Source: Fistulifera solaris (lineage: Eukaryota > Bacillariophyta > Bacillariophyceae > Naviculales > Stauroneidaceae). From it: 64,000 nucleotides of DNA. The stretch is from contig AP026133.1 of assembly GCA_030295235.1 (NCBI GenBank), forward strand, positions 806,001 to 870,000. Direction: 5' to 3'. The position numbers and the translations under genes are program-made. Shown piece by piece: positions 1 through 9,434 of the stretch. The notes below the pieces were generated by a model. That model did not search any database and was not told where the DNA came from. It saw only the letters and a program-made list of their open reading frames with translations. The stretch's first letter is position 1; each line of letters begins with the position of its first letter.

Positions 1-336
1 AGGGTAACTTAATATAAAGATTTATAGAAAGACACATAGAAATTCTGTTGAAGTACGAAATCGCGAAGGCTGAGAGCCGAGACTACTACTATAAAGTAGA
101 TTAGAGGAGTTCCAAGTTCCAACTTCCAATTTTCAAGAAAGAAGGGATGAAGAACGAGCACGATCGTATTCTGAGGTCTGAGAGGTCAGAGGTCTGATCT
201 GAGACTGGACCTGAGAACTGAGAATGCTCACTTCACTCTCAACTTCATATTGGTTGCAACTTGCATCAATGTCTGACGGTTAAATAGAAATAATGAAAAA
301 TACAACTGACTTAACGACGTTGGATTTGTTGAAAAA
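1..336. other. Window start, no gene seen
   Basis: No supportable gene. The stretch around 170-235 is an irregular, purine-rich run of GAGGTCTGA/GAGACTGGA-like words. Similar degenerate GAG/ACTC-rich text recurs near 30.4 kb and 36.8-37.3 kb. I see no clear terminal repeats. Confidence 0.4.
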
Positions 337-606
337 ATGAGTTCGCATTTTGACCTTCGAATTTTTGCTCATGTTGATCGAGTCGTCTCGAATATGATTT
401 TTCAATTCCGACTAACGTCTGATAACAAAAAGACCTTTCTCTGTACGTATAGTCTGGATTTTAAGAAGTGGAAGGAAGCATCCCTTTCTCCGGCTGTTGT
501 TGGCCGTTGGTCCAAATGGCACCTGGAAGAAGACTCATCGCGACAAGAGTCTTCTTTCGTCATCCAATGGGGAATGCAAGGCAGAAATAGAGTGATGGTA
601 AACTAA
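337..606 (+). CDS. Possible small hypothetical protein (89 aa)
   Basis: An open frame of 89 codons from ATG to TAA with no family I recognise. The product is rich in Lys, Trp and Ser and has no obvious signal peptide or membrane segment. Upstream DNA is A/T- and purine-rich. No splice-linked exon or homologous neighbour supports it, so it may be a chance frame. It is listed only because nothing else explains the stretch between the window start and the dioxygenase gene. Confidence 0.18.
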   Translation: MSSHFDLRIFAHVDRVVSNMIFQFRLTSDNKKTFLCTYSLDFKKWKEASLSPAVVGRWSKWHLEEDSSRQESSFVIQWGMQGRNRVMVN

Positions 607-781
607 AATAAGTTCTCCACCTTCACTAAAATGACAACTATCAGGAATTAAGTTCGAAAAGACAATTTAAGCAGTAAAGCTTCACTAGTTAGTTATCTGT
701 CGAGCATAATTTAGTAAAGATGAAAAGCTTTGAGCCACTGTGGGACATTCCTAGCAATTAGCCGACAACAAGGATACGGCA

Positions 782-1660
782 TCACTGAAACATATATCCG
801 GATATAGCAAAGTTTCCATCTCCAGCCTGTTGGTCGTATATGATTCGAGGGGATCCTCCAGCGGCTGCCGTAACCAACAATGGCAAAGATGCTCTTCTCG
901 TGGATGCGCGAAACGAGCCGATGGAGCATTTTTCCAGTCGCGTAACTTTTCCATCGGGTTCGTCATTACCGCGTCCTTCAGCCAGTTGTTGAAATCGTTG
1001 GATTTCTTATACGATGCCTCGTCTGGATTTCGCATCGCATCGAAATTGTGGAACGCAAAACCTGAGCCCAGCAGCAGTACGCCTAACATATGATGACAGG
1101 GTGAGTTTCTTGAGAACTGACGAAATTATTCACTTTTCAAATCATGACGTACCTTGGTCTTGTAGTGGAGCCAATGCATTGCCGAGTGCGAGGTGAATAT
1201 CGGGAGATAACGAGCTGTGCAAAGACACACAAACCACGGGAATATCGGCTTCCGGATACATGAGCATGAGAGGAACAAAAGCGCCATGATCAAACCCACG
1301 CTTCGCATCCAGTTGGCTTTCAATACCCTTTTCCGAAAGAAGATTTTGAATTTGTCGAGCTAGCTCTGGATTTCCGGGTGCTGGGTATTTGAATTGATAC
1401 GTTTCGGGCGGAAACCCATAATAATCAAAATACATGCTCGGCTTGGCAGAGGACGTGATCGCGATTGGGTTGGCTTCGTGGTGTGCGGAAATTACCACGA
1501 TCGCACGCGGCTTTTCGGTAATATATTCTGTAACACTTTGTTGCAAGTGATGGGCGATCATGGGCTGTCGCCCCATCAGAGGCATGGGTCCACCGCCGTG
1601 ATTCACAAATAGGGCAGGCATTCTCATCATTGGTTCATTTAATGAGCAGACTTCTGACAT
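782..1660 (-). CDS. Class III extradiol ring-cleavage dioxygenase (DODA type)
   Basis: This is a LigB-superfamily non-heme metal dioxygenase of the 4,5-DOPA/gallate-type single-domain group, which opens catecholic rings. The N-terminal part carries the metal-ligand region NHGGGPMPLMG and the SAHHEA motif. A HGAFVPL motif follows, and then GVLLLGSGFAFHN after an intron. Exon 1 ends at 1153. The intron is 1083-1152 (GTACGT donor, TTAG acceptor) and exon 2 starts at 1082 in phase. After the conserved HPREEHL the frame breaks by one base at the A-run 885-887. The next frame continues as LPLLVTAAAGG and ends with SGYMFQ at the stop 782-784. I chose the Met at 1660; in-frame Mets exist nearby upstream and downstream. 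The substrate is unknown. The break is probably a sequencing deletion, because the downstream frame is perfectly conserved for the family. Confidence 0.86.
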
Positions 1661-2075
1661 GATACAGCGGTATCGGCAATAACTGAAATAACAAGCAGCT
1701 TTTTCGTTTGATGTTTCGAACGTTTTCGCAGGTTTTTCCGGCCGCACTTCCAATCGCATCCGACGTGTTCTAGCATTCGTTATTCGATGTCATAGTATAA
1801 GTGCCGGTAAGGCATAGAATCCGTTTCGTGAATACGTAGTAGGAACAGTTTACTTCACACGCTAGTGTACAAAATCTCCTCCACAAAAGTTCACACTTGC
1901 TCGACACATTCCTATTGCCGCTGTGAAGGGTAAATAACCGATGATTCACACATCAACCAAATGAATGCTTTCACCAAACGATCTTTTGCAAGTCACTGAA
2001 CCGAATGGCTTATAAAATTATGCTGCTCGTTGCAACCACTCATCACTTGCAACACAATTGAAATATACAACGACA
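1661..2075. other. Intergenic, divergent promoters
   Basis: This lies between the minus-strand dioxygenase and the plus-strand leucine-rich copy A. No open frame is supported and no repeat is visible. It presumably holds both promoters. Confidence 0.4.
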
Positions 2076-3591
2076 ATGACCGGTCCTCTTCTCGAGCTCA
2101 TTCCCAAGGAGAACATGACGCCGCGGCAAAAGGCGCTCCTCCCGGCTATCTACAGAGGCAGACTCCCCATGTACAAGCTGTTGCGGGAACCTGCACATCT
2201 GGATGAGTTCGACTGGGAGAATAATTAAAACGTGATGCTTTGGTTCGAAAACGGATCGTTCCTTTGTTGGTTTGGGGCAGCTTTTTTCTTCGAGGAGCAC
2301 GACTACTGCTTCATGATCTCAGATATGGACGAATCTAACAAGTATTTTCTCGAGTGCGCGGTTCATGGCGAATCGGAAGCCAAGATTCTAGAAACAGTCA
2401 CGTTCCTGTGGTCACTCCAGCAACTCTGGAAGAAAGTAGGACACGGTTGGCCGTTTCGGAGTCATCGGTAGACGACACGGATTATGCTTTTGATTTTGCT
2501 TCTCTTCAACCGGAGCAGATCGCCCGTATCCTTGACGCGAATCCGTCGCGCCGAATCTTCTTCAATCAAGGACTCTGGAGTCCGGAGCAAGCCGTCGTTC
2601 TGGCGTCGCGCCCGAATACTACGGATCTGTACATTATTGACGGCTACTTTGAAACTGTCGCATTTGCATTCAAAGACGACGGGACTGCCTTTGTAAATGA
2701 GTTGGAAAAGCGAAAGTCTTCCTTCGGTACTCTTTGCATTGACGTGGACGAAGACAAGTTTCCCTTTAGCCGCGCAAGCTTTCAAACGTCTGTTTGAACT
2801 AGATGTAATCGACAAGCTCGAAATCGGTACTCGACAAGGAATTAGTGCTACTACCCTTCTCCGCAAAGGCCAAAACTCTATCCTACAAAATTCGCTCCGA
2901 CTCTATGCAGCCAACAGAGTTCGAACCTCTTGAAATTGTACCCATAGATCTTCATATCAAAATCTACGTGAATGCCGCGGACAAGGAATGGGATGCGCTT
3001 CCGGTTGCATTCCTGAATCGAGTGACTGCACTTGGTAACTTCGAGAAACTGTCCTTTCTAATCTTTCGAAGGGGTCAGAGAAGGCAGCGGTTCCATGCCA
3101 AGAATGTGGAACAAGTCGCTAAAGCATTACTTCGTGTCATTAATGCAAATCCGAACTTTACAGTATCTGAATGTGGGTGCCACCATCTATGAAGACCCAA
3201 AGAGTTGCCTTCATTGGGACGTGCAGCCTCTTTTCAATGCCGTTGCAGCACACCAGGGCATCAAGACGCTGATCGTGGGAGACTATCCGCCGGGCAATAA
3301 TCCAGCAAACTATTCCTTGCTCGAAGAATTGCTCTCGCGCAACCGAAATCTTGTTGTTCTGGATCGTAAATGCAATAGGATCTCGAATGGAACAAGCGTC
3401 GACAAGCTGTACGCACTGAACGCCTTTTACAATGGATCGGCTGCACTTGGCAAGAGACGGCAACCCTGCGTCAATCGCTGGTAGCGACGACACTGGTTGA
3501 AAGCGCATCGCGCAACTACCAGTACACTTCTTTGTTGCTGTCAAAGTATACAGATCTCCTCTATGATTTGATTCAAGGTTTAGCAGACTGA
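2076..3591 (+). pseudogene. Broken copy A of an LRR-like diatom family
   Basis: This is a paralogue of the protein at 5557-6985. The resemblance can be followed almost end to end. The N-terminus YKLLREPAHLDEF matches YKLLRKPNSLDEI, and LWFENG matches IWRDNG. The pair PFSAKAKTLSYKI and PFSAKADSLNYHI also match, as does the tail LVATTLVESAS...LLLSK with LVATALTESAS...LLLSN. Short Leu-rich segments give it a leucine-rich-repeat flavour, but no named domain is evident and the function is unknown. The reading frame is interrupted by an in-frame stop at 2226-2228. It also changes frame near 2405, 2770, 2850, 3160 and 3455. This is a much higher density than the roughly one indel per kilobase seen in the neighbouring conserved genes. 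I therefore think at least some breaks are real and this copy is a pseudogene, but sequencing errors cannot be excluded. Confidence 0.62.
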
Positions 3592-4189
3592 GATGCTTGA
3601 TGATGTCTCGCGAACCGACCGAACGCAAAACCGAAAGACGCGGACAGGAAAAGAGAGTGCATAAAACAATACCTCATATTATATAATATATTTGAGCGAT
3701 CAATCTTCAATATTTCTAAAGAGTGAAGGTTTACATTCAATATAAATCCTTGCCATTAGCCGTCGGACGTACAAATTACGACTATTTCCCGCTTGGCGAG
3801 GCAGCGGTATTGTAATACGCCCACGCGGCTTTCAAAACCTTTGAATTCCGAGCCTTGTGCCGTGAAGCGCGCGGTAGTGAGAGATGGCACCCGTTTTGTG
3901 TCAATGATTCAGCACCTTCTGAACGGTGATGTCTTCAATTTAAACTGCTTCCTCAGTAGCAACACCGAGTTTCGTGTATTGCATTAAGTTTTCCAGATAT
4001 CAGCAACGCCCTCTCAACCTGCTATAAAGGCTTTATGCGGTGGGCTGGTATGCTATCCAACGCGTACAATTATTCGCGATAGATTTTTATCTCAACGAAA
4101 TGCTTCTACGTACAACCTGCTCTCATTGCTCATTCATCAGCTTTTCTGTTCGGCTTGGTATACTGCATTTTTGAACTAGATTCAAAGAT
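3592..4189. other. Intergenic, convergent 3' ends
   Basis: About 600 bases between the broken LRR-like copy A and the end of the Mia40/GCK-type gene. It is A/T-rich near 3660-3740 (ATATTATATAATATATTT). I see no gene or RNA. Confidence 0.4.
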
Positions 4190-4951
4190 TCACAAGGCAT
4201 TACTCTCAATCCGTTCTTCGCAGACCACAAGTTCCAATTCGCCATTACTTGTCGGCACTTCATAAACAGCAGAAACGATTATTGTGCCGTCAAGTCTATC
4301 ACTAGGAATTCGGAGAGAATCGCCAATTAGATCCCCCGCGGCAGCTGCAGCAATTATATCGGTCTCTCCCTTTTGCGTTACCCTCTCAACAAACACCAAC
4401 ACCAAATCTGTTTGCGAAAAGGAAACATGCCAGCTTTCCCTACTTCTAGTAAACACAGGACGTTTGTCGACTGGAAAAGAATCGTGTCGTGCAGAGGCCA
4501 AATCCGAGTAAATGATTTGTTGCCACGCGTTTCGCAGCTGAAGAAGCTCCCCTACATGAGTATCAGGTAAGGGGTTTTCCTCATTGGAATTCGATTCATT
4601 CGGTTGACTATCTAAACATGCTCGAAACGCATCAAATGATTTCGCACAGTCTTCGGTAATCTCGTCTTCCGATCGGCCGCTATCTGCAGCTTCCTCGGTA
4701 CAGTTATACCATGCGTAGAACACCTCTTTACACGGACCTCGGCCAAATTGCTGACATAACGGACAGTCTTTTTGTTGAGATGTTGAATCATCGCTTCGCG
4801 ATCGACGCTGTTGCGTGGACTGGTGAGCGAACCAGGTTCCTGCAACAGCAAAGCGCGCCGCAAGAAGCTGATTGCGATCAAGATTCTGTGTCTTTACAGT
4901 GGCCGCAGATAGCCATCTCGTTGATTTTTCTAAACATTGCCTACTTGTCAT
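4190..4951 (-). CDS. GCK/Mia40-like twin CX9C protein
   Basis: A 253-aa protein with a basic, Arg-rich N-terminus compatible with mitochondrial targeting. Its central domain reads CPLC-x7-C-x9-C ... C-x9-C, with the segment CPLCQQFGRGPCKEVFYAW followed by DCAKSFDAFRACLD. This is the layout of the GCK domain and closely resembles the CPC-CX9C-CX9C core of Mia40/CHCHD4. Mia40 is the intermembrane-space oxidoreductase that folds small Cys proteins. Here the redox pair would be CPLC (CxxC) rather than CPC. About 110 C-terminal residues form a separate, probably beta-rich domain of unknown family. The single exon is intact from ATG to stop. Whether it is an oxidase receptor or only a structural CX9C protein is open. 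Confidence 0.72.
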   Translation of the reverse strand: MTSRQCLEKSTRWLSAATVKTQNLDRNQLLAARFAVAGTWFAHQSTQQRRSRSDDSTSQQKDCPLCQQFGRGPCKEVFYAWYNCTEEAADSGRSEDEITEDCAKSFDAFRACLDSQPNESNSNEENPLPDTHVGELLQLRNAWQQIIYSDLASARHDSFPVDKRPVFTRSRESWHVSFSQTDLVLVFVERVTQKGETDIIAAAAAGDLIGDSLRIPSDRLDGTIIVSAVYEVPTSNGELELVVCEERIESNAL

Positions 4952-5052
4952 CTTATGAAGGATTTATCGTGGTCTCGAGGGCGAACGCAACGCAAAACAA
5001 ATACTCCCAAAACACGACGACATATCCGGGTATCCCCTTTGTTTATAAATTT

Positions 5053-5086
5053 CCCTACGGGCCTACGTGAAATGCACGTAGACATT
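5053..5086 (+). repeat. Palindrome-bearing direct repeat, copy 1
   Basis: 34 bases starting CCCTACG and ending CACGTAGACATT. It contains inverted arms TACGTG/CACGTA around a 5-base loop. It closely matches a second copy 220 bases downstream, in the same orientation. The core ACGTG resembles a bZIP/bHLH half-site, but a role is only a guess. Confidence 0.6.
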
Positions 5087-5273
5087 GGGGAACATTATTA
5101 CATCTGTTGTCTTTTTCATGCTTGGTGTTCCAACTACCAGGTAATGTCAATTCTTGCAAATCGTCTCTATGTCAGGTATGATGAGGAATGTTTTAAAATC
5201 GGATTAGTCGCTTTCGGACCCGGGAGTCGGTGAGGTTGAAATTGATGATTGTCGGGTGCTAGATCGATAAAAT

Positions 5274-5306
5274 CCCTACTGCTTACGTGAATTTCACGTA
5301 GACATT
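5274..5306 (+). repeat. Palindrome-bearing direct repeat, copy 2
   Basis: 33 bases starting CCCTACT and ending CACGTAGACATT. The palindrome is longer here (TACGTGAATTTCACGTA, 8-base arms). It lies 250 bases upstream of LRR-like copy B. Confidence 0.6.
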
Positions 5307-5556
5307 CGCGACTACATTTCCGACGCGGGAAACGGCGTTAAAATAATCCTGCCTCGCCGTAGATGCTACGTAGAATCTTGTACTGGGAGGCAGAATTTTT
5401 AACGTCCTTTCCGTTTGCAGCTTGCTGCAGATCGCATCCACTACAAAGTATGATGCGATTTTCATCATTCCGTGATGCCCGTCCTTTGTCATTTTTATTA
5501 CCGCGCCAAAATAAAAGCAGCTATCGCTTACTTTCTAGTTCTTTGAATTTCTTGGT

Positions 5557-6985
5557 ATGGCAAAGAATCGCGACTTTGATTCCTTATTTGAAGAGGTGCC
5601 CTCGTCACCGACCTACAAATTATTGCGTAAACCAAACAGCCTGGACGAGATTTTCAAGCATAAGCGCCGAATGATTATTTGGAGGGATAACGGTACGCGC
5701 ACGTATGTATCAACACGAGCGTTCAATAATCTTCCTCCTGACGCTGGGCAACATTATGTGTCACTGACACTTGATGACGAAGGTGTCGATTTAACCATCG
5801 TCGGTAGCACGAACGATGTCATTTCACAAACGGCTGCATTCTTCATCAGCTTGATGCGACCACCGACAAACATTTCCCGCCTTGTAATCCGCAATAACTT
5901 CTATGACCACCACCCTTTCAACTTTAGTGCTGCTGATTCTCGGTGCTTGGTGGACTTGTTCGAGGCACTTCCATCTCTTCAATTGACGATTCAAAATCTT
6001 ACACTAAGCGCAGCACAATCAAATGTTTTAGCAACCAGATTGCATCCCATAGCGATGACCATTTGTGACGGCAACTTTGCAGATGGAGGGAATGCATTCG
6101 TCAGTGCGCTACAAAGCCGCGAATCGGCATTCGGTTCGCTAACCTTTGAGTGTGACGGACGGGATTTCATAGACATAGCTGATGATATCTTCAAGCGTTT
6201 GCTGGAAGTCGACACTATAAAGCATTTGAGTCTGCCCTACCAGTATGTCGACAAAAGTCATGAAATCATTCTTTTTCCTTTTTCGGCAAAGGCGGATTCT
6301 CTCAATTATCACATTTGGTCCGATGACTTAACCGCAGCCGATTTGAATTCCTTGGTCATTAATACTTCAAAACTTTCCCTGCGCATATGTTGCAGCGAAG
6401 AAGAAGCAAATTTTCCGACTGATCTTATTCTTGCGTTTTGGCAACGGGTCGCATCCTTGGGTCATTTTGAGGAGTTGGAAATTGAAGTGTTGAACAGAAT
6501 TGAATTACCTGATTGTGTTGTGTTGGAAATTATCAATGCTGCAGTTGCAAACAAAAGTTGAGGTTCCTTAGTTTGTGGGATTCTGACCTGGATTGGGCTC
6601 CACATTTGAGATCGCTTTTCACGGTCTGAAAGATCACCAAGAACTTCGTACCCTTCAAATACGTGTGGATGATGACGAAGCATTCGGTCACCGGTTTTCG
6701 TATTTGACTGATTTGCTGTCGCATCATAGGAACATCACAGTGGTCAACCACCGTAAAGTTCCTTATTCAGATGGCTTACTTGTGGAGAAGGTCTATTCTT
6801 TGAATCGCTTCTACAGGGGTTCGGCAAGTCTTGCCGTAAAGCCACAATTGGAGCGCCCAAAGCTAGTGGCTACAGCTTTGACGGAAAGCGCGTCGAACGA
6901 TTTACAGCGCTCTGCTCTGTTGCTCTCAAACCACCTTGATGCATTGAATGAACTAGTTCATTTTGCCCGACTAGAAGATGAGTAG
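5557..6985 (+). CDS. LRR-like diatom family protein, copy B
   Basis: A protein of about 475 residues with no domain I can name. It shares the motifs listed for the broken copy at 2076-3591. Recurrent Leu/Ile-rich segments such as HLSLPYQYVDK, FEELEIEVLNR and ELRTLQIRVDDDE are consistent with degenerate leucine-rich repeats, and there is no signal peptide or membrane helix. The first frame runs from ATG at 5557 to about 6558. A short middle segment in another frame reads LRFLSLWDSDLDWAPHLRS, and the original family similarity resumes in a third frame from about 6627 to the TAG at 6985. Both changes look like single-base indels, because copy A shows the same middle segment (HWDVQPLFNAVAAHQG aligned with WAPHLRSLFTV). 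I therefore treat it as one gene, possibly intact in the organism. Confidence 0.6.
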
Positions 6986-7145
6986 GATGACAGCATTTTT
7001 CAAAAAAAAAAGGAGAAGGATTCAGCCGCCAAAAGAATTACGAATTTTATCATCATGAGAGATGCGCAGTTCTCTAGAGGTCAAGCTGACTTTTTTCCCT
7101 TTTTGAAATCTAAAAATTATACAAGATATTCTTTGATTTATATAT

Positions 7146-8911
7146 TTAACACTGTATGCTGCACTGCTCCTTTACTTCGCTTTGATTCCACCCAAAAATT
7201 GTATCGACAAGTTCCGTCGCTAATGAGTTCACCACCGGTCGTCCTCCCTTATTCAAATAAGTACTGACAGGATCGCGACTAAAGGCTACAATCATGTTAT
7301 GCCCACGAGGCCATCGTAATATTTCTTCCCCAAATAAAGGATGTGTCGATAGTGCGGCGGCAAGGTCACTCGATGAGACCACATTTCCTTTTTGTTTTAG
7401 TAAGTTAACGGGATCGCTCCGTGTCTCACCGCCCACATTTACGTCATCCTTGTCTTCCTGCTTTACAGTTTCCAACGTATCAGATTCATCTGTACTGACT
7501 GTTCTATTTTTTCGGATCAAAACGGTTGGTAGCGATATCTTCGGGACGGAAGGCAGGGGAATGCTTGGAATCATATTCCGCACATCGATGAACACTTTCT
7601 TCCACCCAAGAGAATCCAAAGATCGCGACATTTCAACGAGTTCGTCGTTTTCGTCGTCACCCACCGAGTTATTCGAGTCTTTATCGACCACGTGTTGAGC
7701 AAGAGTATGTAAAGTTGCAATGACAAGCCCATTGTCATCGACTACTAGTTTGTCGGCATCATCGCCGTCTTGTACGAAATGATGCGGGTAAGAGGAGGAT
7801 TCTGATAGAAAAGCAGCCGTTCTTACTGGCACTGGAAAATCGGTGGCGTATGCATTCGCGTAAGCAATTCGTTTGCGAAATGCTCGGAGTGGTCGCAAGA
7901 ATTCGTCCGTTGTGGCCATGCGCTTCAGCAAATCGTTCACCCGGAATAGATCTCTGCCTGTTTCACCCAAAGCATGAGCAACGCCAATTTCTGCCGTGCG
8001 AGGAATGGGAAAAAATGTATGACCGGCAATACCGAGATGAGGCGTTGCGGTGGTGCAGAACACGTTTAAATGCAAAGCATATTTGCCGTCCAGAATGAGT
8101 ACGGAGGACGTACTATCCTGTGGGTCACACCATGCGCTTAACTTGGCGATAGCATAACGAGAGTAGATTCCTCCAAGACTGTTACCTATTATTGATATTG
8201 TAACGTTCTGTAGATTGTCGGGCGAAGCGAAAGGACGTCTCTTGCTCATTTCTTCGCGTATTGTTGTAATCATCTCTTCGACCAGTCGCTCTCCACCGTT
8301 CGCCACACCGTCATCTGTTTTCCGCTCATTGCAGACTACCGCATGAACTACGAGTTCGTGTACGGCACACTCGAGTTCCGCGGCCCGTTCCTCTGCCGTC
8401 AAATTACTCAATCGTTTGATCCTTTCTCTTTTTCGTTTCCTGTTGACTTCTTTGGCCACACGTTCCATTTTATGCTGCAAATAACTCAAATCGCGCGAAT
8501 ATCCGCGATGTCCGTGTACGAGAAAGCAAAATGTGTGACCGTCGGTCTTTGTTCGGGAGAAGAAAACTCACTGCTTTCAGAGAAATCACTTTCATCTTCG
8601 TCATCCTCGCCCATGGAAGCATATACATCATCCTCGTCGTTCTCGTCAACTTCGTCCGCCAACGAAAATGGCGGAGCCAGATCCTTCCACCAATCCTCAC
8701 TACTCAATGTAGAACTCCGTAATATCGAAACACGTTGTTGTGATTTCGTCAGAACGAATTGCGAAAACCAGGTCATGCCGTTGACACTGTGACTGGGTAA
8801 AAACCCCATATACAATCCCAACAGCAATAGAAACACCATGATGACGATATTGTTGGCACACAAGGCGTTGATAGAGTCGGTTTGGTACCAACTCAACAGG
8901 AAAGTGTCCAT
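7146..8911 (-). CDS. DUF676-type lipase with N-terminal membrane anchor
   Basis: A serine esterase of the ROG1/DUF676 alpha-beta hydrolase group. From the N-terminus it has one hydrophobic helix (IVIMVFLLLLGLYMGFL), a Ser/Asp/Glu-rich linker, and the oxyanion-region motif FLVHGHRGYSRDLSYLQ. Next come the CNERKTDDGV block, the nucleophile elbow GNSLGG (Ser) and FCTTATPHLG. A C-terminal RWPRGHNMIVAFSRD carries the likely catalytic His. The linker frame and the lipase frame join if one base is restored in the A-run 8523-8525 (+ strand). The HG motif is only read that way, so the break is almost certainly a sequencing deletion. I start at the Met at 8911, just before the membrane helix; an earlier in-frame start at 9016 exists. 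The lipid substrate is unknown. Confidence 0.8.
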
Positions 8912-9434
8912 AAATATGTAGATCGAAGGAGAGGAGACCGTATGCTCAAAGTCGTTATTTTCTGTTATTGTCTTTTCTTTCGTAACAATAATAATACCTT
9001 CAACGATTTGCTGCAATTACGGGGCGAAGACGATAGATGGAAATACTAGGAAATGATGTAAAGCAAACGTAAGTTAAGAAGAATGACAATTTAAAAACGA
9101 TTGCAGAGTTTGCTTTCCGGCTTACTCGTTTGGGACCGTTGAGGTTTGATGAGATGTACCAGGTATTCTGACGAGAAAAAAAAATCGACAGAAATCGAAC
9201 TCGGCGATAATTTTCGACTGTATGAAACGAACAGCATTTTCAGACGCGTTCCGACAAAATTCTGACACGTTCCACATAAGTGAGTCATGTCACGTTACGG
9301 AACCAACGACAGACCGCACGCACATCATTTTGGCGTTGCCACCAATCGGCTCTTTATTGTTATCGCTTCTTTAAATTCACAATAACCCTTTTATCAACGA
9401 AATAAATCAACTGATAACACAGAACTTCACCAAC
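8912..9434. other. Intergenic, divergent promoters
   Basis: Spacer between the lipase (-) and heme lyase (+) genes. I see no gene. The last 80 bases before the heme lyase ATG are A/T-rich, as expected of a short 5' leader. Confidence 0.4.

Larger units (their letters stand above)
4952..5556. other. Intergenic between GCK-type gene and LRR-like copy B
   Basis: Divergent spacer. Its main content is a pair of direct repeats carrying a TACGTGAA/TTCACGTA palindrome, listed separately. No gene is supported. Confidence 0.45.
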
